A stretch of 64,000 nucleotides of DNA from Gammaproteobacteria bacterium (lineage in GTDB: Bacteria > Pseudomonadota > Gammaproteobacteria > Steroidobacterales > Woeseiaceae): the NCBI GenBank assembly GCA_013151645.1, contig JAADHU010000080.1, positions 19,307 through 83,306 of the forward strand. The letters run 5' to 3'. Both the position numbers and the translations under genes were made by a program. Below are positions 57,135 through 64,000 of the stretch, piece after piece. Position 1 is the stretch's first letter; every line of letters starts with the position of its first letter. The notes beneath the pieces were generated by a model. It searched no databases. It was not told the origin of the DNA and saw only the letters and a program-made list of their open reading frames with translations.

Positions 57135-58230
57135 TTACAATCCCTGCTTTAAACTGGCTTCGATAAAAGCATCGAGGCCACCATCGAGTACGTTTTGAGT
57201 GTTACCGGTTTCCACGCCGGTACGCAAATCTTTAATGCGGCTCTGGTCCAGAACATACGACCGAATCTGGCTGCCCCAGCCAACATCCGCTTTGCTGTCC
57301 TCTATCACCGAAGCTTCTGCACGACGCTGCTGCAACTCGAGCTCATACAGCTTCGCCTTCAGCTGCTTCATTGCCGTCGCCTTGTTCTTGTGCTGCGAGC
57401 GGTCATTTTGACATTGTACGACCGCGTTGGTCGGCAAATGCGTAATGCGTACGGCCGATTCGGTGCGATTGACGTGCTGGCCACCCGCGCCGCTTGCACG
57501 ATACACATCGATGCGCAGATCGGCCGGGTTAATATCGATTTCAATGTCATCGTCCACTTCCGGGGAGACGAAAACGGATGCGAACGAAGTGTGACGACGG
57601 CTGCCCGAGTCAAACGGCGATTTCCGCACCAGCCGATGTACGCCGGTTTCCGTCCGCAACCAACCGTAAGCGTAGGCGCCTTCAATGCGCAGTGCCGCGC
57701 TCTTGATGCCCGCCACTTCCCCGGCCGACGCCTCGATAATTTCGGCCTTCATATCGTGCGCTTCCGCCCAGCGGAGATACATGCGCAGCAGCATGTTCGC
57801 CCAATCCTGCGCTTCAGTACCACCGGCCCCGGACTGGATATCGAGAAAGGCATTGTTCGCATCCATCTCGCCGCTGAACATGCGCTGGAACTCGAGCGAT
57901 GCGACGCGCTTCTCGAAACCTGCCAGGTCGGCAACAATCTCATCGACGGCACTACTGTCGTCCTCTTCCGCCGCCATCTCGAGCAACTCGCCTGCGTCGT
58001 CGATGCCGGTTTTGAGCTCATCGAGATTGACGACCACGTTTTCGAGTTGCGCGCGTTCCTTGCCTAATGCCTGCGCCCGATCCGGTTTATTCCATACGTC
58101 CGGTTCTTCCAGTTCGCGCTGGACCTCCGTCAGACGCTCGGCCTTCTGGTCGTAGTCAAAGATACCTCCTCAACGCGTCGGTGCGTTCGGTGAGGTCGAC
58201 AATGCGCTGTTTGATCGGGCTGGTTTCCAT
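57135..58230 (-). CDS. prfB: Peptide chain release factor 2, with programmed +1 frameshift
   Basis: Joined product of 364 residues (E. coli 365): 24 codons from ATG 58230, then TGA at 58158-58156 as codon 25, read through by +1 slippage at CTT TGA C, then the rest to 57135. AGGAGG lies just upstream of TATCTTTGAC, the spacing used as internal Shine-Dalgarno in E. coli. SPF (204-206) recognises the stop and GGQ (249-251) hydrolyses the ester. Low RF2 favours the shift, so synthesis is autoregulated. Confidence 0.96.
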
Positions 58231-58278
58231 GATTGAGATTCGCGGCCGCTGCAAAATGGCCGGCATAGTATCACGCCG

Positions 58279-59979
58279 TCACAAATTGGTAATCTGCTCG
58301 ACGATCAATTGCGCCGACTCAAAGCCGCGGTATTCGTTAACGTCCAGTCGATAGGCAAGTCGAACGGTTCCCCGCAGACCCGCGTGTTCCTGATTGAAGG
58401 CAATGGCATTGATCGTTTCACCGCCGTTCGCCGGCGTGACACGCAGCTTCAGGTGATGTTCTCCGACGACGCGTTGCTCGGCGATGGTGAAATCACCCTG
58501 AAACAACGGCTCCGGAAAGCCGGCTCCCCACGGACCCGACTCCCTGAGCAGGCGCGCGAAGCGCAGATTGAGCGCATCGTCCGGCAATAGCCCGTCAGTC
58601 ACGATCGCGCCGCTGAAGTCAGCATCCGGGTACCTTTTTCCGAGTAACTCCGCTGCCAGCAAAGAAAACTCGTCGAAGTTGGCTTCAGCCAGAGTAAGGC
58701 CGGCCGCCATCGCATGGCCGCCGAATTTTTCAATCAGGCCGGGTTTCTCCGTGGCAACAGCCTCCAGAAGATCGCGAATATGCACGCCGGGTACCGAACG
58801 TGCGGAACCTTTCAGCAGGCCGTCTCGCTCGCGGGCAAAGGCGATGACCGGTCGATGGCATCGCTCCCTGACGCGTGCCGCGATCAGCCCGACCACACCC
58901 TGGTGCCAGCGTTCGTCGTAGATGCAGACACAGGCCGGCAACTTGCGATCATCCAACGCTTCAACAAAGGCGAACGCCTGCTCACGCATGGTCGACTCAA
59001 TATCGCGCCGCTCCTTGTTGATCTCATCGAGTTCACCGGCAAGACGCGCGGCCGCGACCGGATCGTCGGTTAACAGGCATTCAATGCCCACCGACATATC
59101 TTCCAGTCGCCCGGCGGCGTTGAGTCGCGGACCCACGGTAAATCCCAGGTCCGTGGCAACCAGGCGGTCTACCGCCCGCCCGGCCTGTTTCAGGATGGCC
59201 TTGATGCCCACCACCGAACGCCCGGCACGAATTCGGTCAATGCCCTGGCGCACCAGAATTCGGTTGTTGTGATCCAGTTGCACGACGTCGGCCACGGTGC
59301 CAAGTGCGACCAGATCCAGATAACGGGCGGGAATTCTGGCGGCACCGGTCTGGCCGGCTTCTTCGAGCGCTCTACCCAGTGCCGCCATCAAATAAAAGGC
59401 GACGCCAACACCGGCCAGATGCGGACTGCGAAATTCACTGCCGGCAAGATTCGGGTTGATTTGTACCCGGGCGGCCGGTAGTTCCTTGCCGGGCAGATGA
59501 TGATCGGTGATCAGGACCTCGATCCCGTGTTTCGTCGCTTCCGCGACGCCGTCGATACTGGAAACACCGTTATCCACTGTCACTAAAAGGCTGGGCGATT
59601 TTTCGGCGGCAACGCGCACGATTTCGGGCGTCAGACCGTAGCCAAAATCGAAACGGTTCGGCACGAGGTAATCCAGATCGGCAAAGCCGAATGCGCGCAG
59701 GCAGCGCAGCACCAACGCAGTGCTGGTCGCGCCGTCGGCGTCAAAATCGCCGATAACAATAATCCGCCGGTCCTGGTGTTCTCGCAACAAAGCGACCGCT
59801 TCGTCAATGCGGTTCAGTGAACTGACCGGTGCCAATTGATTCAAGCGGTAATTCAGCGCATCTGCCGAGGTGACGCCGCGCGCGGCATATAAACGCGCAA
59901 TGATTGGGTCGACTCCCGTCAGGCGGGAGGCATCTGCAACTTTGCGCTGCTTCAGCGGACGTCCGTCGTTCCGGCTCAT
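58279..59979 (-). CDS. recJ: Single-stranded-DNA exonuclease RecJ
   Basis: 566 residues. 5'-3' ssDNA exonuclease for recombination and mismatch repair. DHH phosphoesterase motifs VIGDFDADGATSTAL, VTVDNGVSS, ITDHHLPG, and DHHA1 GGHAMAAGLTL. Standard length (E. coli 577). Overlaps the upstream gene by 4 bp. Confidence 0.96.
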   Translation of the reverse strand: MSRNDGRPLKQRKVADASRLTGVDPIIARLYAARGVTSADALNYRLNQLAPVSSLNRIDEAVALLREHQDRRIIVIGDFDADGATSTALVLRCLRAFGFADLDYLVPNRFDFGYGLTPEIVRVAAEKSPSLLVTVDNGVSSIDGVAEATKHGIEVLITDHHLPGKELPAARVQINPNLAGSEFRSPHLAGVGVAFYLMAALGRALEEAGQTGAARIPARYLDLVALGTVADVVQLDHNNRILVRQGIDRIRAGRSVVGIKAILKQAGRAVDRLVATDLGFTVGPRLNAAGRLEDMSVGIECLLTDDPVAAARLAGELDEINKERRDIESTMREQAFAFVEALDDRKLPACVCIYDERWHQGVVGLIAARVRERCHRPVIAFARERDGLLKGSARSVPGVHIRDLLEAVATEKPGLIEKFGGHAMAAGLTLAEANFDEFSLLAAELLGKRYPDADFSGAIVTDGLLPDDALNLRFARLLRESGPWGAGFPEPLFQGDFTIAEQRVVGEHHLKLRVTPANGGETINAIAFNQEHAGLRGTVRLAYRLDVNEYRGFESAQLIVEQITNL

Positions 59980-60968
59980 GCGCTCGCACTCGATTGGAAA
60001 TTCGGCATCTCACGCCGCCAGACGCGAAAGATCTGGCGGGGTTGAATACGTACTGCAGGCCCACGCCGAAACAGCAACGTCAGGCCACGAAGGTCGCTGT
60101 CTTTGAGAACGCGCTGCGAATCGCGAAGATACGCGGTCAGCACTGCGGCATGCTCATCCGCCGTCGCGCCCTGATTGGGTGTGACTGCAACGAACCCGTG
60201 AGGGGCTTGGGCGACACAATCGTCTAGGCTTCCCGGCCAGGAAGCGGTCTCTGCCGAGGAGGACAGCCAATAGCCACGCAACACTGCATCGTCTGCAAAC
60301 AAGTGAGGCAAATCGCGGGAAATCTTTTCGGCGGCCACGCCTCCACCCCAGATCCAGAGGGAATTAATCGTCCGCTGGTTCTGATCTTCCCGGCGTTGAT
60401 TGACCACCGATTGGTGCAATGTCATCTGAATCTCGCTCAATAATGACTGGAACCGCGCTGCGGCCACGCCGGCCGGAAGGATGTCCAGCGGATTGCAGCC
60501 ATCCATTGTCTCCGGTGAGAACACCGCCGTTGGCATGGATGCGTTATCCCGAAAATATCCGCAGGAGCGGAGACAAACAAACCCGTTATCGTCGTTGCCA
60601 GCAAGCGCGGCCTGCAATTCTTCGAATAGCTGCTGCAACTCCTCATCGCGCCATTCCCCGGGCCACAGACATTGCAGGCGCAGGTGATCCAGTTGCGCCT
60701 CGAAATGCACCGGATCGGCCGCGGCGACCCACGCGGTCGGTCGCTCGCCGGTTTGCCCCCAGAAACGCAATGCGGCCATACCGTCACGACAAGCGGGCTG
60801 AGCCACGGCTTCGACCACTCTCGACAACATTTCCTGCGGCGCCGAAGTCATCTCGAAATCGGCACGCGCGAGCCATGTGCGTACGCGGCGGTCAGTGACG
60901 AAACCGTCAGCGATGGCTGGCAAAACGATAATGGCGTCAGACTGGTGAATAGCAGATCCCGACCGCAC
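59976..60968 (-). CDS. Conserved protein, COG4255-like (phosphoglycerate mutase-related)
   Basis: 330 residues, GTG start. The pattern of a WIWGGG motif in its middle (TINSLWIWGGGVAAE) and a C-terminal LTLLFRRGPAVRIQ segment matches proteins often found upstream of recJ and annotated as phosphoglycerate-mutase-like or uncharacterised (COG4255). Typical metal-binding and catalytic residues of the alkaline phosphatase superfamily are not evident, so enzyme activity is doubtful. Overlap with recJ suggests co-expression. The match is from memory of the family. Confidence 0.6.
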   Translation of the reverse strand: MRSGSAIHQSDAIIVLPAIADGFVTDRRVRTWLARADFEMTSAPQEMLSRVVEAVAQPACRDGMAALRFWGQTGERPTAWVAAADPVHFEAQLDHLRLQCLWPGEWRDEELQQLFEELQAALAGNDDNGFVCLRSCGYFRDNASMPTAVFSPETMDGCNPLDILPAGVAAARFQSLLSEIQMTLHQSVVNQRREDQNQRTINSLWIWGGGVAAEKISRDLPHLFADDAVLRGYWLSSSAETASWPGSLDDCVAQAPHGFVAVTPNQGATADEHAAVLTAYLRDSQRVLKDSDLRGLTLLFRRGPAVRIQPRQIFRVWRREMPNFQSSASA

Positions 60969-61036
60969 GACAACGCATAATTGCTATCATTAGGAGTACC
61001 CGGTAAACGAACCCGCCGTACATTACAGGATAGCCA

Positions 61037-61405
61037 TTGAAGTTCACACGCGAACCGCTTTCAGTCACCACCATATTGCATGTCGAACGCGGCCGGATTC
61101 GCGTTGGCAACGAACAGTTCGAACAGACCCTCGCGATCACGGCGGAAACCGTTATTCGCGACTGGCCGGCAGTCAGTATCGACAAACTTGAAATTGTTCA
61201 CCTGGAACCGATATTGGCCGTGGAACCCGACGTCGTCATTCTCGGCACCGGCTGGCAGACCGCCTTCGCACCGCGCGAACTCATCTTCGCCATGGCTCGC
61301 CGCGGCACGGGCTTCGAAGTCATGGACACGCCGGCCGCCTGCCGAACATTCAATATCCTGCTCGCGGAAGGTCGCAACCCCGCCGCCATCCTCACCATCG
61401 AATAG
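61037..61405 (+). CDS. MTH938/NDUFAF3-domain protein
   Basis: 122 residues, TTG start with AGGA upstream. The conserved block VDVVILGTGWQTAFAP-like (PDVVILGTGWQTAF) and the end FEVMDTPAACRTFNILLAEGR are features of the MTH938-like fold (DUF498), related to a mitochondrial complex I assembly factor. Divergent from the COG4255-like gene. Bacterial role unknown. Confidence 0.85.
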   Translation: MKFTREPLSVTTILHVERGRIRVGNEQFEQTLAITAETVIRDWPAVSIDKLEIVHLEPILAVEPDVVILGTGWQTAFAPRELIFAMARRGTGFEVMDTPAACRTFNILLAEGRNPAAILTIE

Positions 61406-61517
61406 GTACCCCCTGGCAAAGCCGGGGAAAATACTCGTCGCCACTTATTTCCTCTAAAACCTTATCAATTGCTTCATTGGAAATTTGTCGAAAACCTTGT
61501 ACAGCTCTGCAGGACAA

Positions 61518-61778
61518 TCAAGACGCCCCTCGTTTGAGTTCCACAACAATGTCCTGCAACGAAATCATAAGATGAAAATCGCTCGCCAGCGACGGCCGGA
61601 ACCCCATGTGAGCATAGAAATTCGCGGCCTCACCATCCAGTGCATGTACCAGGATGCCTTTAACACCGATGTGTTGACTCGCTTGCGAAATACGCAGAAC
61701 GGCGTCACGTAGAAGCGCCGGCCCGATTCCATGTCCCTGCAAATCGTTTCGAACTGCCAGTCGGCCGATAAGAGCCAT
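61518..61778 (-). pseudogene. C-terminal fragment of a GNAT acetyltransferase
   Basis: 86 residues holding the acetyl-CoA-binding part IGRLAVRNDLQGHGIGPALL (Q/R-x-x-G-x-G/A) and the FYAHMGFRPS end. This is the toxin-like/DUF1778-linked GNAT subgroup by sequence, which is normally about 160 residues. Upstream the frame continues for about 14 codons (TEAPDPIPM is in frame) and then meets TAA inside a copy of the GATGGGTGTCC repeat at 61802-61822, so the N-terminal half is missing. Confidence 0.75.
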
Positions 61779-61801
61779 TGGAATCGGATCAGGGGCCTCG
61801 G

Positions 61802-61822
61802 TTGATGGGTGTCCTGATTCTT
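61802..61822 (+). repeat. Dispersed copy of TTGATGGGTGTCCTGATTC repeat
   Basis: Same core as the copies around the transposase at 17.8-19.2 kb (one base change in the core). It marks the break in the GNAT gene. The region 61779-62179 otherwise shows no gene. Confidence 0.75.
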
Positions 61823-61985
61823 ATTCGCTGCGCGCTGAACCCGCACGCCCGAGGTCTGCGGTAATACCCCTTTCCGAATTGAAGCTTGCCACCCAGACCG
61901 AGGCAAAGCTGCCACCTGAACCACTAGATGTCTGCGAAATTTAGGGCCTCCACTAATTCACCGAAAGAATTCGAATTCCTTTTAA

Positions 61986-62005
61986 TTCATGGGTATCCTG
62001 ATTCT
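61986..62005 (+). repeat. Degenerate copy TTCATGGGTATCCTGATTCT
   Basis: Shares ATGGGT-TCCTGATTCT with the repeat at 61802, with substitutions. Probably a decayed member of the family. Confidence 0.5.
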
Positions 62006-62179
62006 CGCTTTGACCAGCGGGACAACACACTTGCGCCAGCCCTTTGAGCGAACCGGCGAAAAATCCCTTGCCTATCAGGAGGCGTCCATATATGTCCCGA
62101 ATCTCCCGGCCGAATATCCTGTTCGCCAATTGGACCGATCGGTGATTATCTTTGAATTTAAGTCAATCGCAATTGTTAC

Positions 62180-62734
62180 TTACCGGGCCCTACATGTTCG
62201 CCGCTTCTTGCCGCGATCTACTTGAGTAGTCCCACAAACACGTCCCAAACGTGTTGGCGGTTGATCCGGGGGTCCGCTGCGAGGAGGACCTGCCCCACCG
62301 CCACCACCGCCCGGAGTTCCTCTGCGGCCACCGACGGGTAGACCACGAGGATAAGCACGGGGGTCAAGCGCGTATACTAGCTGATCGCCATTTTCGAGAT
62401 TTAGAATTACCTGTAATTCCAAACCTACTGGATAAGGCAAAGTAAGGGGCAGGCCCAAATCAATTGTGAACATCTCTATGTCTATGTTGATGTCGACGAA
62501 CACGCTATGCCCATCAAGATTTATGACCTCGAAGAAGTTCGCCATCTCCAGTGTCATCCAGGTATTAGGTCCTACCACTTGGTTAAACGCAAAATTCCTG
62601 TAGTCGCGCGGAAAGAAATTCGGATTGCGGCAAGCTTCACAAACTAATCGTGGGTGAGACGATTGCGCCCACACTCCGGACACATAGCCAAAGCAGAGAA
62701 ACGTCGCACAAATCGCTAGCGCGAAGTTTTTCAC
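62180..62734 (-). CDS. Unrecognised exported protein with CxxC and Gly/Pro-rich tail
   Basis: 184 residues from GTG 62734, which has GGAGG 7 bp upstream and overlaps the stop of the preceding gene (GTGA). Signal peptide about 1-23 (NFALAICATFLCFGYVSGVWA). The mature part begins HPRLVCEACRNPNFFPRDYR (CxxC), has a beta-rich middle (VFVDINIDIEMFTID, GLELQVILNLENGD), then TPGGGGGGAGPPRSGPP and a basic Cys-containing tail (DRGKKRRTCRAR). No known family was recognised. The longer reading from 62830 is rejected. Confidence 0.65.
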   Translation of the reverse strand: MKNFALAICATFLCFGYVSGVWAQSSHPRLVCEACRNPNFFPRDYRNFAFNQVVGPNTWMTLEMANFFEVINLDGHSVFVDINIDIEMFTIDLGLPLTLPYPVGLELQVILNLENGDQLVYALDPRAYPRGLPVGGRRGTPGGGGGGAGPPRSGPPDQPPTRLGRVCGTTQVDRGKKRRTCRAR

Positions 62735-63501
62735 AGTGAAACCTCCGGCAAATCGCTCTTGCCGTTGACTTCGACTTGGACCGCTCGCATATGTGCGAGC
62801 TCGGCGAGCACCTCCTGTTCTAACGCCCAAAAATCCTCGTCTTCAAGCCCGGCCGCGACGAGTCGCCGTCGACTGTTTGCCGCTGCACCCGTTGTGCCAA
62901 GTTCCTCAGCGACCCGGGTCAACAAGAAATTTTGCGACAGTTCTCCAACTTCCAGCACACCGTTTGTCGATACCAGTCCATAGTTCACTGAGGCCAACCA
63001 ACGTAATGGGTCCGTATTTTCTGGCCGAAGTGCTACGCTGCGTAGCAGAAGTGTACGAGACCGATTCGGATCGTCCTCCGCCAGCCGTTTGCCCAATATT
63101 TCGGCCGCCAAGGCATCCGAGTAAGCCATTTGAGCCAAGGTCGCGTCGTCATAATCGTCGTATACGTTTGGTTCCCTCTGTTCATTTGGAGTACATGAGT
63201 AACCTTCAACTATGGTCCCATTTCCAACATCAATATAGTGTTTCTCGACAGTACATTTACGGTCTTTCAGTACCTCGATACCGTGAACAATTTCAAATTT
63301 GGATTCAGAATCGGTAACTACCGAATCTTCAAAATGGGTCTGCACGTCGGATAGGGGCAGCGTCCTTTTCCCATTCTCTGTTGCTATCGCAGTCGCCGTC
63401 GCGAATGATTTTTCCTCCGTGTCTGGTAGTGCTAGCAGATAGCTCAGCGCGGCTGCACCGATTGCCAAAGGAAGTAATAGCCATCTCATCTTCATCTTCA
63501 T
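62731..63501 (-). CDS. Unrecognised exported/anchored protein
   Basis: 256 residues. The N-terminus MKMKMRWLLLPLAIGAAALSY is a signal peptide or anchor; the second ATG at 63495 has GGAAG at better spacing. A Cys pair about 24 residues apart (KCTVEKHY..GYSCTPN) may form a disulphide. The second half is helical and acidic (DDYDDATLAQMAYSDALAAEILG, LLLRSVALRPENTDPLRWLA). It is the first gene of a two-gene operon with the CxxC protein. No family recognised. Confidence 0.65.
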   Translation of the reverse strand: MKMKMRWLLLPLAIGAAALSYLLALPDTEEKSFATATAIATENGKRTLPLSDVQTHFEDSVVTDSESKFEIVHGIEVLKDRKCTVEKHYIDVGNGTIVEGYSCTPNEQREPNVYDDYDDATLAQMAYSDALAAEILGKRLAEDDPNRSRTLLLRSVALRPENTDPLRWLASVNYGLVSTNGVLEVGELSQNFLLTRVAEELGTTGAAANSRRRLVAAGLEDEDFWALEQEVLAELAHMRAVQVEVNGKSDLPEVSL

Positions 63502-63768
63502 CTTCCGATCATCCCCACTTCGGCCGTCTGTAATTGTGATTTAACGTCAGTTCCCTGATATCTAGAGTGCGCTCAAACCTAAGATCGTTCCTATTAGCTG
63601 GTATAACGAAAATAAATATAAGCGACTTATTACGCAGATACGACTAGTAGTTCTATTAAAAGTATTATTCTGGTCGTTCTTTACCAATTCTAGATCAACC
63701 GAATCTCGTAGTCAAAAGCTCAGATAATCAGGAACGCCAATCCAGACCGAACTTGCAATCGGGTTTAG
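63502..63768. other. AT-rich intergenic region
   Basis: Clearly more AT-rich than the surrounding sequence. It should contain the promoter of the exported-protein pair; no gene or confident promoter was identified. Confidence 0.5.
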
Positions 63769-64000
63769 CGCAACTCAATGAAGTACGTGCCGTGGAAAGA
63801 TTACAAGCCGGTGGCGGTCGATCTGAAGAAAATCTACCAGTCCGCGACCGAAGACGAAGCGTTACTGGCACTGGATTATTTTTCCGAGACCTGGGATGAA
63901 AAATACCCACAAATAAGTCGCTCCTGGCGCCGCCATTGGCACAATCTCAACACGCTGTTCGGCTACCCGGAAGACATCCGTAAAGTGATCTACACGACCA
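63769..64000 (+). pseudogene. 5'-truncated IS256-family transposase (runs off window)
   Basis: From 63769 the frame reads RNSMKYVPWKDYK and continues KYPQISRSWRRHWHNL..YPEDIRKVIYTT, the mutator (IS256) family C-terminal region. The frame is closed by TAG at 63766 immediately upstream, so roughly the first 60-65% of the gene is missing. The right part lies outside the window, so it is unknown whether the 3' end and its inverted repeat are intact. Confidence 0.85.

Noticed and set aside
61565..61924. Alternate frame across the GNAT break (119 codons)
   Set aside because: Its sequence is mostly read through the repeat and has no family features.
62735..62830. N-terminal extension of the CxxC protein
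   Set aside because: It overlaps the upstream gene and lacks a ribosome site, whereas GTG 62734 has GGAGG and begins a signal peptide.

Overview
The window looks like chromosomal core DNA of a gammaproteobacterium. Three gene blocks show the usual gammaproteobacterial order: lepA-lepB-rnc-era-recO-pdxJ-acpS, sdhCDAB-sdhE-ygfX next to rpoE-rseA-rseB-rseC, and recJ-prfB-lysS with the prfB frameshift intact. The protein sequences and dispersed repeats suggest an environmental, perhaps marine, member near the Woeseiales/Chromatiales side of the class, but the genus cannot be fixed from sequence alone.
Layout. 1-6190 is an SOS mutagenesis cassette, lexA-imuA-imuB-dnaE2 (minus strand, dnaE2 running off the left edge), with two LexA boxes in front of lexA and a 162-bp inverted-repeat element inserted between lexA and imuA. 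6.4-9.2 kb holds an Lpp-like lipoprotein, an L,D-transpeptidase, a GST and a DUF1232 protein. 9.2-12.1 kb is the yceD-rpmF-plsX-fabH lipid/ribosome cluster. 12.2-17.7 kb is maf, rluC, a long leader plus RNase E, and a low-molecular-weight phosphatase. 17.7-19.5 kb is a repeat/transposase locus: a REP-associated (RAYT-type) transposase flanked by clustered copies of an ATGGGTGTCC repeat, and a gene remnant cut at one of these copies. 19.5-30.3 kb carries envelope biogenesis genes (exbB-exbD-msbA-lpxK-kdsB, comEC, lolE-lolC-lolD). 30.6-36.3 kb holds a BamE-like protein, mfd, csiV and a degenerate GGDEF protein. 36.4-46.5 kb holds nagZ, rlmD, a DEDDy exonuclease and the acpS-to-lepA block. 46.6-49.7 kb is the sigma-E module with a recognisable self-activating promoter. 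49.8-54 kb is succinate dehydrogenase and its assembly factors, with a hairpin-filled gap between sdhA and sdhB. 54.2-61.4 kb holds ygfZ, a six-unit 84-bp tandem hairpin array, lysS, prfB, recJ, a COG4255-like gene and an MTH938-like gene. 61.4-64 kb is accessory: a GNAT fragment cut at the same ATGGGTGTCC repeat, an unrecognised two-gene operon for exported proteins, and a 5'-truncated IS256-family transposase at the right edge.
Most genes are housekeeping. The novelty lies in the non-coding elements (at least five repeat families, several at gene ends or breakpoints) and in the unrecognised exported-protein pair at 62.2-63.5 kb. No CRISPR array, tRNA, rRNA or clear defence system was seen.
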